Below are positions 28,666 to 37,549 of a stretch of DNA of 64,000 bases, piece by piece. The stretch is from Prevotella sp. GTDB taxonomy: Bacteria; Bacteroidota; Bacteroidia; Bacteroidales; Bacteroidaceae. The stretch covers positions 1 through 64,000 of the forward strand of contig JAFZAP010000043.1 of assembly GCA_017557185.1 (NCBI GenBank), read 5' to 3'. Below the pieces are notes generated by a model. It was not told the DNA's origin. It was given only the letters and a program-made list of their open reading frames with translations, and did no database searches. Each line of letters begins with the position of its first letter. Position 1 is the first letter of the stretch. Both the position numbers and the translations under genes were made by a program.

Positions 28666-29877
28666 TTAATTTCTTTTCTTCAAAGCTCTCGTACCACTGC
28701 GCAGAAGCAATGTCAAGGCGATGAACACATGTGGCAGCAGTATCTGAGGACTGAACGGTGCGACACAAAGATATACAACGATGAGCGCACTGTACAGCAT
28801 GAATCCTATGCGCATATACTCAGGTTTCTTTCTGAAAAGCAACACGACGAGCAGCGGCAACGGGTTCATCACCAATACGTGCCAACTGCCGTGAACGCCC
28901 TGCAATTGCGATAATGTATTGAAATACAGGGAAACAATGCCTGCTATGGTCTGTGCAGCAAGTAATGCAACGTCAAAACATACGACCACCTTCTTTGCGA
29001 CCCCCTTGAGATACATCACCGTGATGACTAAAGCAACAACCAGCAAGGCCAGGAATGCCACGAAAGGAGTTACAGGGGAAGGGACTAACTCAGTGTGCTC
29101 ATTACTTATCTGTATCGGTGCACCATCAAATACAGGGCGGATTTCCCCCGTGCTGTCATTGACAAAACTGGCATCACTCCACACATCCGTTATTATGAAT
29201 GGAGCAAGCCTTGTGTAAACCTCGCTTTCATCTTCACCCTCAGCTCCGAGTATAGTCAGCCAGAAGAACTGGTACCATGGAGTCTTCGAAAATATTTCCT
29301 TCACAAATGTGCGGTTGTCGCCCGTCAAGACAGGGTCGAGCTTACCATATTCTATCCTTTCACCAATCAGCGACTTCTCTATAATATAGACACACATGGC
29401 CGAGCAATTGGTCTTCAGATAGTCATATTTCCAGTGAAAGCTGCTGTGAGCATTCTCATCAAGGCTCTGCCAAAGCACCCTCTTCTCATCAAGAGTCAGG
29501 TTCAGCTTGTACTCCATCACTCCACGGTGGCTTTCCTTGTATTCTTCCAGGAAGCCATTCGTGTACATAGGCACGAATGATCCTACGCCCGTTCCATTAA
29601 AGAACTTGAACTTGTTGACAAGCGTATTGCTGAAACTGTAGGTGAAGCAATAGTCCATGTTGTGTGACGGACACTGCATTCTGATGGCACAGTGACCACA
29701 ACAGCTATAAATGTCGTTGCTCGGTTCTGCTATTAATAAACTGGCGAATACATCTGTTGCAAGTCCGCCACCGTCATTTGACACGCTGTCGGCACTCTCC
29801 ATCTGAGCCTTCATTTGCAATGGCAAAAGCACAAGGCTTGCAACCAAAAGCAAAACATAATGCGTAATAGTCTTCAT
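28666..29877 (-). CDS. DUF4105 (Lnb-like) membrane protein
   Basis: 403 residues from the ATG at 29877 (MKTITHYVLLLVASLVLLPLQMKAQ signal peptide); the in-frame ATG at 29895 lies upstream of the likely transcription start. The N-terminal exported domain matches DUF4105: VFASLLIAEPSNDIYSCCGH, AIRMQCPSHNMDYCFTYSF, then WKYDYLKTNCSAMCVYIIE, with Cys in TNCS. The C-terminal third has about five hydrophobic helices (from PFVAFLALLVVALVITVMYL onward). Lnb-like domains in other bacteria act on lipoprotein acyl chains, but no activity is known for this family. A 65-bp gap without promoter links it to the GH38-like gene, making it the first gene of the operon under the paired-operator promoter. Confidence 0.8.
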   Translation of the reverse strand: MKTITHYVLLLVASLVLLPLQMKAQMESADSVSNDGGGLATDVFASLLIAEPSNDIYSCCGHCAIRMQCPSHNMDYCFTYSFSNTLVNKFKFFNGTGVGSFVPMYTNGFLEEYKESHRGVMEYKLNLTLDEKRVLWQSLDENAHSSFHWKYDYLKTNCSAMCVYIIEKSLIGERIEYGKLDPVLTGDNRTFVKEIFSKTPWYQFFWLTILGAEGEDESEVYTRLAPFIITDVWSDASFVNDSTGEIRPVFDGAPIQISNEHTELVPSPVTPFVAFLALLVVALVITVMYLKGVAKKVVVCFDVALLAAQTIAGIVSLYFNTLSQLQGVHGSWHVLVMNPLPLLVVLLFRKKPEYMRIGFMLYSALIVVYLCVAPFSPQILLPHVFIALTLLLRSGTRALKKRN

Positions 29878-29892
29878 AAAAAATATTTTTTG

Positions 29893-29959
29893 CAAAGATA
29901 ATAATAATTAACGAATATGAAAGAAAAAAACGAACCAATAAATGTAAGAAACGAACCAA
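29893..29959 (-). promoter_or_regulatory. Promoter with paired 21-bp-spaced operator (operon 1)
   Basis: The -7 box is TATCTTTG on the minus strand (29893-29900). Upstream lie two identical 11-bp direct repeats, AAACGAACCAA on the plus strand, whose 9-bp cores are at 29930-29938 and 29951-29959, exactly 21 bp apart. The proximal copy is separated from the -7 box by 29 bp. There is no good TTTG -33 box, as expected of an activator-dependent promoter. The same geometry occurs at 39924-39990 and 57840-57906. It would drive the 12-gene operon from the DUF4105 gene to the CotH gene. Confidence 0.75.
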
Positions 29960-30017
29960 GTCGCAAACACGCATGAAAAATAACAAAAATCAAGCAAAAA
30001 AATATCATTTTTGAGGC

Positions 30018-30084
30018 ATGGTTCGATTTTGACAGTTTTTTTGTGAATGCATATTTGCGTGTTCTTATTTTTTATATATATTTG
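30018..30084 (+). promoter_or_regulatory. Promoter for the rightward GH2 operon, with one phased half-site
   Basis: A full Bacteroidota promoter: TTTG at 30054-30057, 19 bp, then TATATTTG at 30077-30084. Transcription would start about 25 bp before the ATG at 30115. A distal operator-like half-site ATGGTTCGA at 30018-30026 (8 of 9 to the TTGGTTCGA form) sits at exactly the distance from the -7 box seen for the distal copies at the leftward promoters. The proximal position is poorly matched. This is consistent with divergent co-regulation with operon 1. Confidence 0.7.
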
Positions 30085-30114
30085 CAGAAAAATCAGAAAA
30101 GAAACAATGAATAT

Positions 30115-33100
30115 ATGAGAATCGCTTCACTCCTGTTTACCGTAATATGGGTTCCTGCAATAGTTCTGGCTCAGAACAATGTACTACCTCTGGACAGCAG
30201 ACATACTGTCTGGCAAGTTGCCCCTCAGGCTGACATGCCTCATAGTGAGGGGGATAGAGTATCGACTGTGGGCTTCAAGCTTAAGAATTCCATCAAAGGC
30301 GTTGTGCCGGGCACTGTGTTTACGGCTTACGTGAATGCCGGCAAGGAGAAGGACCCGAACTATGGCACCAACATTCTGGAAGCCGACGAGGCCTTTTACA
30401 ACCGGCCTTTCTGGTACAGGACTGAATTCCAACTACAGAAGCGCAAGGCGGGTGAACGGGTGTGGCTGTGTCTTGACAACACCAACCGCTATGCCGATGT
30501 ATGGGTCAACGGACATAAGGTGTCAGGAACGAAGGATTCGAAGCGCGACATCAGCGGTCACATGCTTCGCTCTCGTTTCGATATCACTAACATTGTGGCA
30601 AAGAAAGGAAGGAATGCTGTAGCAGTACTGATTTACGATGCCGACCAGAAGAAAAGCCGCCATGCGAAAGGTGATTTTGCTAATGCATGCAGCCCTACTT
30701 ACCTGTCGGCAGCAGGTTGGGACTGGATGCCGTACGTACCGGGAAGAATGGCTGGGATAACAGGCCATGTACGCATTGAGATGACTGGGGGCATAAGCAT
30801 GAGCAATACATGGGTACGCACCGAACTGCCAACGTTGTCGCATGCCGACCTGAGCATTCAGACTACCCTGCACAACACTACGGGCAGTGTGAAAGACGTT
30901 TTGCTGAGCGGCATCATTCAACCTGGAAACATCTCTTTCACCAAGAAGATAACGATGAACGTGACTGACACGACAATTACTGTCACGCCCGACGATTGCC
31001 CCTCGCTCTCCCTTGACAATCCCCGACTATGGTGGCCCAACGGATATGGGGACCAGAATCTATACACCTGCACGCTCAAGGCAAACGATGATGACGTGCG
31101 CAGTACGACTTTCGGAATTAAGCGCTACGAGTATGCCTATATATATAATAAGGTCTTGCAACCTGTGCTTTACTTCTACATCAACGGAAGAAGGCTGATG
31201 CTGAAGGGCGGTTCATGGGGCATGGCGGAATACATGCAACGCTGCGACTCTGCCGAGTATGACAAAAAGATACGTCTGCATAAGGATCTGAACTATAACA
31301 TGATCAGGTGCTGGACAGGATGCGTCACCGACGATGCTTTCTATGAAGCATGTGACCGCTATGGCATCATGGTCTGGGACGACTTCTGGCTACATTCCGG
31401 CGAGGGGCATCCTGCGGAAATAGAGGCCTTCAAGGCGAATGCTCTCGATAAAGTGCTGCGACTGCGCAATCACCCTTGCATTGCCTTGTGGTGTGGAGCC
31501 AATGAGTCGAGGCCTTTGAAGGAGATTGACGATTTTCTACGCGCAACAGTGGCGAAAGAGGATGGGCGCCTCTATAAGTCAAGCTCCAATCAGGATGGGC
31601 TTTCCGGTAGCAGTCCTTGGGCCAACCGCCCACCCCGTTTCCACTTTGAGACTTCATTAGGCGGACTCATTCTGCTCAATCCCCCTTATCCATACGGAAT
31701 GGACTATGGCTACGGATGCCGCTCGGAGATAGGAATGGCAACAATGCCAAACTACGAAAGCGTAAAGATGTTCATACCCGAAGAGGACCAATGGCCACTG
31801 CCTGAAGACAAGGTGCTGTCGGAATTCAACGACAACGTTTGGAATCATCACTTCTACGGAGCACGTGGAGGGAACGCCGGGCCGATGTATTACAGGGACT
31901 GCATCTACGACAGATATGGCACTCCCAACTCGCTGCAGGAGTTTTGCGACAAAGCGCAATATGTCAACCTCGAAGACATGAAAGGCATTTATGAGGCATG
32001 GAATGACAAGATGGGCAACGATGCCTCAGGTGCGCTCATATGGATGAGCATGTCGGCATTCCCGTCATGCGTGTGGCAGACTTTCGACTACTATTATGAC
32101 ACTACAGGCTCATACTATGCTGCCAAGAAAGCATGTGAACCGCGTCACATCCAATGGAATGTAGTGACAGATGCCATCAAGGTGGTGAATGCAACAAACG
32201 AAGACATGAACCACGTAAAGGCATCGGCATCGGTTTATGATTTCAATGGAAATGAGATAAAAGCCTTGCATAAGGAAAAGGACGTCTCGCTGCGTGCCGC
32301 CGATGTTACCGAAGCGTTCCGCCTTGATTTTCCACATCGCAATGTTGCATTAGGCTGCAAGGCTGTGTCATCATCGGCTACAGAGCGTTTTCCTGCTTCA
32401 TTCGCAACTGACGGACTCATGAGCACCCGATGGGAAAGTGAATACAGCGACCCTCAATGGATCATGATCGACCTTGGGCAAGAGCGCAACATTGAAATGA
32501 TAAGAATACTTTGGGAAGGTGCCTATTCCGCCAAATACGAGGTACAGACCTCCGACGATGCTGAAACGTGGCACACAGCCTACAGCAATGAAAACGGGAA
32601 GGGCGGTACGGACATCATAACAATCAGTCCGACCGCAGCACGCTTCCTGCGCATCATGGGAAAGAGTCGCAACTCCTGGTTTGGACATTCCATCCATGAG
32701 ATTGAGGTTTACGAGCCCAAGACCTCTGACGAGAACCCTATCCAGTTCGTCAAACTTGAGTTGAGAGACTCCGACGGCAAGCTCATCAGCGACAACTTCT
32801 ATTGGCGCAACAGCGACATTGAACTTGATTACAAGTCGCTTGCCACGCTTCCTGAAGCCAACATCACTGCTACAGTAATAAGCACCGACGCTGCGAAGGG
32901 CACGGCTACGGTCATCGTAGAGAATCATTCCACGACGGTGGCATTCGGCAACCGCCTTCGCCTTGTCGTGCCAGCGACACAGGAGCGAATACTGCCAACC
33001 ACGATGTCTGACAACTATTTCACGCTCATGCCTTTTGAAAAGAAAACAATAAGCATTGAGGCTCCGCCGGAATCTCTATCCCGAGGTGCTTCACTGTTGC

Positions 33101-33165
33101 TGAAACAATATCTATACAAAGAAAAGAACATTTATCACAACTTAATCAAAACTCCAAAAACATGA
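30115..33165 (+). CDS. GH2 exo-glycosidase with inserted F5/8-type C (CBM32-like) domain
   Basis: 1016 residues from the ATG at 30115 (MRIASLLFTVIWVPAIVLAQ signal peptide, placed correctly after the promoter; the frame is open 24 codons further up). The GH2 architecture matches its paralogue at 21114-23795: WYRTEFQL, GSWGMAEYMQRCDS, RCWTGCVTDDAFYEACDRYG, acid/base ALWCGANE and nucleophile RSEIGM. About 120 residues of discoidin/F5/8 type C fold (ALGCKAVSSSATERFPA, TDGLMSTRWES, WIMIDLGQE, EIEVYE) are inserted between FRLDFPHR and IQFVKLELRD. That is in the middle of a C-terminal sandwich domain that is continuous in the paralogue. The insert should bind a sugar. The stop overlaps the next start by 4 bp (ATGA). 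Confidence 0.92.
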   Translation: MRIASLLFTVIWVPAIVLAQNNVLPLDSRHTVWQVAPQADMPHSEGDRVSTVGFKLKNSIKGVVPGTVFTAYVNAGKEKDPNYGTNILEADEAFYNRPFWYRTEFQLQKRKAGERVWLCLDNTNRYADVWVNGHKVSGTKDSKRDISGHMLRSRFDITNIVAKKGRNAVAVLIYDADQKKSRHAKGDFANACSPTYLSAAGWDWMPYVPGRMAGITGHVRIEMTGGISMSNTWVRTELPTLSHADLSIQTTLHNTTGSVKDVLLSGIIQPGNISFTKKITMNVTDTTITVTPDDCPSLSLDNPRLWWPNGYGDQNLYTCTLKANDDDVRSTTFGIKRYEYAYIYNKVLQPVLYFYINGRRLMLKGGSWGMAEYMQRCDSAEYDKKIRLHKDLNYNMIRCWTGCVTDDAFYEACDRYGIMVWDDFWLHSGEGHPAEIEAFKANALDKVLRLRNHPCIALWCGANESRPLKEIDDFLRATVAKEDGRLYKSSSNQDGLSGSSPWANRPPRFHFETSLGGLILLNPPYPYGMDYGYGCRSEIGMATMPNYESVKMFIPEEDQWPLPEDKVLSEFNDNVWNHHFYGARGGNAGPMYYRDCIYDRYGTPNSLQEFCDKAQYVNLEDMKGIYEAWNDKMGNDASGALIWMSMSAFPSCVWQTFDYYYDTTGSYYAAKKACEPRHIQWNVVTDAIKVVNATNEDMNHVKASASVYDFNGNEIKALHKEKDVSLRAADVTEAFRLDFPHRNVALGCKAVSSSATERFPASFATDGLMSTRWESEYSDPQWIMIDLGQERNIEMIRILWEGAYSAKYEVQTSDDAETWHTAYSNENGKGGTDIITISPTAARFLRIMGKSRNSWFGHSIHEIEVYEPKTSDENPIQFVKLELRDSDGKLISDNFYWRNSDIELDYKSLATLPEANITATVISTDAAKGTATVIVENHSTTVAFGNRLRLVVPATQERILPTTMSDNYFTLMPFEKKTISIEAPPESLSRGASLLLKQYLYKEKNIYHNLIKTPKT

Positions 33166-35768
33166 AAGATTCCAAGTTATTCAAGCACAGGTTGCTCATC
33201 ATTGCAGCCATCGCCATGATTTTAACATCATGCTACCGCATCGGTAAGATCTACTCTCCCACGACTGTAGATCCCAACACAGCCTATTCGGCTCGTATTG
33301 TCATCGTAAACGACAACAACAGCGACCCGCAGACCGGTTACTCAATGTTTGCCGTATGTGTTCCTTCCAACTGGACAGTCGCCGTGAAGGAAGGCGCCCT
33401 CAAGCAGTATGGCAAGGAAGGTGCCATGATCGACGGCACATGGGACGTCAATGCGCAACTCGACATGGTCTACAGCCCCAACTACTCACGCATTTGCAAC
33501 GAGGCATTCCCACGCGAAGGCTATGAGTGGGTGGGATTCCGCACAAAGAACATCTATCGCCGAAGTCTAAATCCAGGCAACGGCGGTTGCGACTCTGTGG
33601 CTATTGACTTCGACGTTTTGAACAACGGCGTCGCAGGCGACTACGAAATCGACTATATCGTAGGAAACATCGAGTCAAACGAAGAGAACCCCGATGCCGT
33701 GGAAACATGGACAGGCGATCCGCTTAAATCAGACCTCTTCACTACAGCCACATTCGGAAAAGAAGATGCCGATTTCAAGAAGGTATATGCCGAAGGTCAC
33801 TCTATCGTAACTGTAAAGGAAGGCGGCACACCTACTTACATCATTCCAAAGGTAAGCGTATCGAAGAACAGCATCGAGGCTGGTGAAAGCATCGACATCG
33901 CATACGAGAATCTTGCAAAGAACAATTGCATACAGATTTTCAAGAACTACTCGCTCGTACCGATGGCTTGCTCCGTTACTGTCACATCCGACGTCGATGA
34001 GCGTTTCTACAGCAATTCGACAACCATTGAAGGACTCGAGCCAGGCGTTTATCATGTACGGCCGGTTGCTGCCGACGGCACTCCTATCCTCGAGGAGACA
34101 ACATTCACCGTAGGCAACTATGCCGCTGTGGAGGCTCCTCTCGGAAAAGTCATGGTGATGGGTGCTCCAGGACTCATGGCCCCGGATATTCTCGTCAACG
34201 ACGGCATGGCCTTCCAGACGTCAGCCGCTCTAAACGCCAACCTCTACTCCGACTCGCCTGCTCTCGTTGACTGGCAGCTGAACAAGGTTATCGCTGCCAA
34301 GCCTCAGACGCTCCTTGTCATTGGCGACCTTACTAAGGGCGGTGACCTCATCAGCCATCAGTTGCTCGCTGGAAAACTCCAGACACTCATTGATGCAGGC
34401 ATCAAAGTATGCGTAGTGCCAGGCGCAGCCGACATCGCCAACCCGACGGCAGCTGTCTATGACGGCGAAAATGCTACTCCCTCTGAGAACATCACTGCCG
34501 AGCAGTTCGCTACGCTCTATGCCAACTTCGGATTCAACAATGCTGTCTCTCGCGATGCAAATACCCTGTCGTACATGACATACCTGAACGACAACATTGC
34601 CCTCCTCGCCATCGACGGATGCGAATACAAAGAATACGGCGACTCACTGATGCAGAGCGGACACATTACCGAAGCTACTGCCGACTGGATAAGGACAGCG
34701 TGTGGCGACGCCCTCGCTACAGGACGTAAGATCATTGCTATCTCATCACACATCATCGCCGCTCCATTCAACGGTTATGCCACGCTTGGCAACACGATGA
34801 ACAACAACGACGCAATCAGTCTTGCCGCATTCACTGGCGGTGCAGTTGACGAAGGTCCCAAATATGCCATCGACAATGCCACTGTGAAAGCTCTCCTCGC
34901 TGAGAGCGGTGTGACTGCAGTATTCACAGCCGGCATCAATGCCTCCGACATCCAGTGCATCAATGTCGAAGGGGACGGTTCGTTCTATCAGGTCAACACA
35001 GGCTTCGCCACTGCCTACGAATGCCCTCTGCGCACCGTTTCTTTCCAGAACGATGGCATCAGCATCACGACAGACTTCGTGAAGGATTTCGCAGCGCCTG
35101 AAGGTCTTACATTCGAGGAGTATGCCTACTACCGCACAATCTACGAACTGCCAAACGGCGTAACGACAGCTATTCTCAACTACTGGCCACAACTGCAGTC
35201 ATTCCTTACTGAGCGATTCACATTCGAGATTGACGAGACCCAGGAGATTGATTTCCTCCGCGACAGGAACCTGCTCTTCCACCTCCCCGAGACAGGCGAA
35301 GAACTGGCAAACAACGTCAACAGCACCATCATTCCTCCACTAGTCAAGGTGATCACACTCTTTTCTCAGGGCAACGAGGACAAGACCATGGGTCAGCAAG
35401 TCCTCGATGAGTTCCACGCAGGCGTAAATGGACTCTTTGCGTGCCTCGTAGCTCCCGACTACCTGTTCCTTAAGGACTTCATCGTTCAGAGCGTGAAGGA
35501 CGGCTTTGCTGAAGCAGGACTCGACGTTGACGCACTCATCGACATTATTGTAGGCAGCATCGTGTTCAACTATGTAGGCGAGGACGTGACCAACGTCACC
35601 AACGACCTCTACACCTTCGCCCCATACTCAACCGTCACAAATGGCATCAGAAGCATCAGCCATGCAACCACTGCATCTGATAAAGCATACAATCTGCAAG
35701 GCCAGCGCGTTGGCAACAACTACAGGGGCATCGTCATCCGCAATGCCAAGAAATACATTGTGAAATAA
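33162..35768 (+). CDS. Lipoprotein with degenerate metallophosphoesterase domain
   Basis: 868 residues, translationally coupled to the GH2 gene. A signal peptide II with lipobox (MILTSC) is followed by a sandwich module with VPSNWTV and YEWVGFRT, related to the 49692-50519 lipoprotein. An Ig-like segment comes next. From about residue 325 a calcineurin-like phosphoesterase fold is recognisable, but its metal ligands are lost: the first motif (usually SDxH) reads GAPG near 333, GNHD reads GAAD near 422, and the HHH-type motif reads SSHI near 528. Only GDLT is retained, with GG in place of DG after it. Catalysis is therefore unlikely. The C-terminus has the YNLQGQRV...NAKKYIVK tail. Probably a structural or binding protein. 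Confidence 0.8.
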   Translation: MKDSKLFKHRLLIIAAIAMILTSCYRIGKIYSPTTVDPNTAYSARIVIVNDNNSDPQTGYSMFAVCVPSNWTVAVKEGALKQYGKEGAMIDGTWDVNAQLDMVYSPNYSRICNEAFPREGYEWVGFRTKNIYRRSLNPGNGGCDSVAIDFDVLNNGVAGDYEIDYIVGNIESNEENPDAVETWTGDPLKSDLFTTATFGKEDADFKKVYAEGHSIVTVKEGGTPTYIIPKVSVSKNSIEAGESIDIAYENLAKNNCIQIFKNYSLVPMACSVTVTSDVDERFYSNSTTIEGLEPGVYHVRPVAADGTPILEETTFTVGNYAAVEAPLGKVMVMGAPGLMAPDILVNDGMAFQTSAALNANLYSDSPALVDWQLNKVIAAKPQTLLVIGDLTKGGDLISHQLLAGKLQTLIDAGIKVCVVPGAADIANPTAAVYDGENATPSENITAEQFATLYANFGFNNAVSRDANTLSYMTYLNDNIALLAIDGCEYKEYGDSLMQSGHITEATADWIRTACGDALATGRKIIAISSHIIAAPFNGYATLGNTMNNNDAISLAAFTGGAVDEGPKYAIDNATVKALLAESGVTAVFTAGINASDIQCINVEGDGSFYQVNTGFATAYECPLRTVSFQNDGISITTDFVKDFAAPEGLTFEEYAYYRTIYELPNGVTTAILNYWPQLQSFLTERFTFEIDETQEIDFLRDRNLLFHLPETGEELANNVNSTIIPPLVKVITLFSQGNEDKTMGQQVLDEFHAGVNGLFACLVAPDYLFLKDFIVQSVKDGFAEAGLDVDALIDIIVGSIVFNYVGEDVTNVTNDLYTFAPYSTVTNGIRSISHATTASDKAYNLQGQRVGNNYRGIVIRNAKKYIVK

Positions 35769-35939
35769 ATTGATCCCGAAAATCATTTGTTTTGTAAGAC
35801 TATCTGAGTAGTGGATTCATTAAGACAACTTAGACAACTTAGGACCGCTCGGCTCTGCCGCTTGCGTAGTAAACGGAGCAAGAACTTTATGTTGTCCTTT
35901 GTTGTTCGTGTTGTTTAAAAAAAAAATTACCAAATTATT

Positions 35940-35983
35940 AATCCTCCGTTCGAGTTGCTAATGCCTTGCTCGAACGGAGGATT
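35940..35983 (+). terminator. Rho-independent-type terminator after the rightward operon
   Basis: A perfect 15-bp stem (ATCCTCCGTTCGAG pairing with CTCGAACGGAGGAT plus one A-T pair) with a 14-base loop, followed by TTTCTTTG, about 170 bp after the stop of the lipoprotein gene. The A-rich run just before it (about 35918-35927) could serve the opposite strand weakly. The rest of 35769-35939 shows nothing but a short ACAACTTAG direct repeat. Confidence 0.75.
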
Positions 35984-36039
35984 TTCTTTGCATTTGAATT
36001 GAAATAAACATAAAAAAAAGGCCTCACCCCAGCCAGCTC

Positions 36040-36122
36040 GTAGGGGCAGACCCCTGTGTCTGCCCGCCATTTGTGCCCATTTTATGTCCGCTGTTCGGGC
36101 AGACACAGGGGTCTGCCCCTAC
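36040..36122. repeat. REP-like palindromic intergenic repeat
   Basis: Two perfect 27-bp inverted arms (36040-36066 and 36096-36122) around a 29-base loop. The arms contain GGGGCAGACCCCTGTGTCTG, and each has internal partial symmetry. This is a type of dispersed GC-rich palindrome met in many bacterial intergenic regions. It lies 41 bp past the stop of the propeller gene on its downstream side, so it may stabilise or end the leftward transcript. Confidence 0.85.
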
Positions 36123-36163
36123 ACGTAGCGCCGCAGGCAAATAAAAATCGTCATGGGCTCCTT

Positions 36164-37534
36164 TCACTCCTTAATCAATTCCGGTATTGCCACGAAGTTC
36201 GGTTCCTTGATCGGGCCCTCATTGGGAATGCCGTAGAGTTTCTGCCAGTTGAAGATGCGCACGAAGTGCGACTGATAGAGGTCGGCACTCTCAGGTGCAT
36301 TGAAATTGCGCCAGAATCCATTGTCAACATGTTCCTCCGCAGTGCCGTCGCTCTTGGGAGTATAGCGTTTCAGGTCGGCAGGGTTCATGTTGTACGACAC
36401 CACTATCTCGCCCGTCTTCGAAAGCTGTGGATGCACGCAGGTGATGTAAGCGGCAGCATGCTCGATAGGTATTTTGTAGAGACACTTCTGCTGCGTGAAA
36501 GGTCCCCACGGATGGTCGGCTATCGATATGTAGATAGGGCTGCCGGTCATCAGCATATTCACCATGAAGTATTTCCCGGCATACTTGAACACAGAAATAT
36601 TGATGTGGAAGTCATCGGAGATACGCGAACGCTGATATTCTTCCGTTGTAGGCACCTTTGTCGTCCAACTCCAGTTACCCTGCTCGTCCTTCACATAGAA
36701 CTCCCACGGAGAGAGAAGGTCGTGATTAGCCACACGTGCCACGTGCACCCATGCGCCAAGTCCTCCCGTGCCCACGCTGCCATAGAGATATGAATATCCG
36801 TCCTCGTCCTCGAAGACACGGTCGTGGCTTGTGCCGAGGTCGGGCGTATGCCGGTGCAACTCAATGAGTTTCATATATTCAGGATCGCCTGGCTTCCCTT
36901 CGAGCGAATATTCTGCGATGGAACGTTCGTAAGGAGTCATGGTGTTGTCGACGGCTCCCCAGATATACTGCACCACGGGCTTTCCGTTCTTCATGATCAC
37001 GGTGCCGTCGCCAGGCCAGTAGCAATAGTTAGAGTCGCTGCCTCCGTTGTCCACTTCCTCCTGTGAGAGGTTTCCGTCAGCGTGGCGCAGCCAAGTCTTC
37101 GCCTTGTAGTAACGGTCGCGGTCGCGAGGGTCGGTGGTGATGTATTCATTCAGGTCGATGAAGTCGTGCCAGCTCTCCTCGCCGGTTTGTATCATGCCTG
37201 CATTGCGGGCAAGGACGCATGGGCGGGTGCGGTTTCTGTCCTCGCTGATGAATCCGAAGAAACTGTCGCCGAAGCACCAGAGCGCATTGCCGTCGGGCAG
37301 TGTTGTCGACACGCAACCGTCGCCGGCAGTCCATCCTGTGGTATGGCTTGCAAAGAGGTTGAAATAGGTGAGGTCCCTATAGACGTATGCCCCCGATTTC
37401 TCTACGTCGCGTCCCACGTATTCGAGCTCCAGGTTCCGGAGCCTTTCGTCGTTGAGGTCTGGCTGCTGCGCACGCACCGGCATTGCGGTGAGCATTGCGC
37501 AGGCGGGTAATATCATTCGAGTTAGAAAATTCAT
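36164..37534 (-). CDS. Secreted propeller-type protein, DUF4185/DUF5005-like (copy A)
   Basis: 456 residues with a signal peptide (MNFLTRMILPACAMLTAMPVRAQ). The hallmark is TTLPDGNALWCFGDSFFG near residue 80. ARNAGMIQTGEESWHDFIDLNEY and a series of blade-like repeats (YSYLYGSVG, VHVARVANHDLLSPWEFYV, HPWGPFTQQKCLYKIP) follow, ending in VRIFNWQKL. This arrangement resembles GH43-type and DUF4185/DUF5005 beta-propellers; some DUF4185 members are endo-D-arabinanases (GH183), but I cannot assign that here. Paralogues are at 37550-39148 (15 bp upstream, same operon) and 50628-52025. It lacks the C-terminal tail of copy B. Catalytic residues cannot be named with confidence; Asp in GDS is the most conserved candidate. 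Confidence 0.7.
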   Translation of the reverse strand: MNFLTRMILPACAMLTAMPVRAQQPDLNDERLRNLELEYVGRDVEKSGAYVYRDLTYFNLFASHTTGWTAGDGCVSTTLPDGNALWCFGDSFFGFISEDRNRTRPCVLARNAGMIQTGEESWHDFIDLNEYITTDPRDRDRYYKAKTWLRHADGNLSQEEVDNGGSDSNYCYWPGDGTVIMKNGKPVVQYIWGAVDNTMTPYERSIAEYSLEGKPGDPEYMKLIELHRHTPDLGTSHDRVFEDEDGYSYLYGSVGTGGLGAWVHVARVANHDLLSPWEFYVKDEQGNWSWTTKVPTTEEYQRSRISDDFHINISVFKYAGKYFMVNMLMTGSPIYISIADHPWGPFTQQKCLYKIPIEHAAAYITCVHPQLSKTGEIVVSYNMNPADLKRYTPKSDGTAEEHVDNGFWRNFNAPESADLYQSHFVRIFNWQKLYGIPNEGPIKEPNFVAIPELIKE

Positions 37535-37549
37535 AACTATAGATGTTTT

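Noticed and set aside
35940..35983. Riboswitch or regulatory RNA
   Set aside because: The simple perfect stem with T-rich tail and its place after a stop codon fit a terminator.
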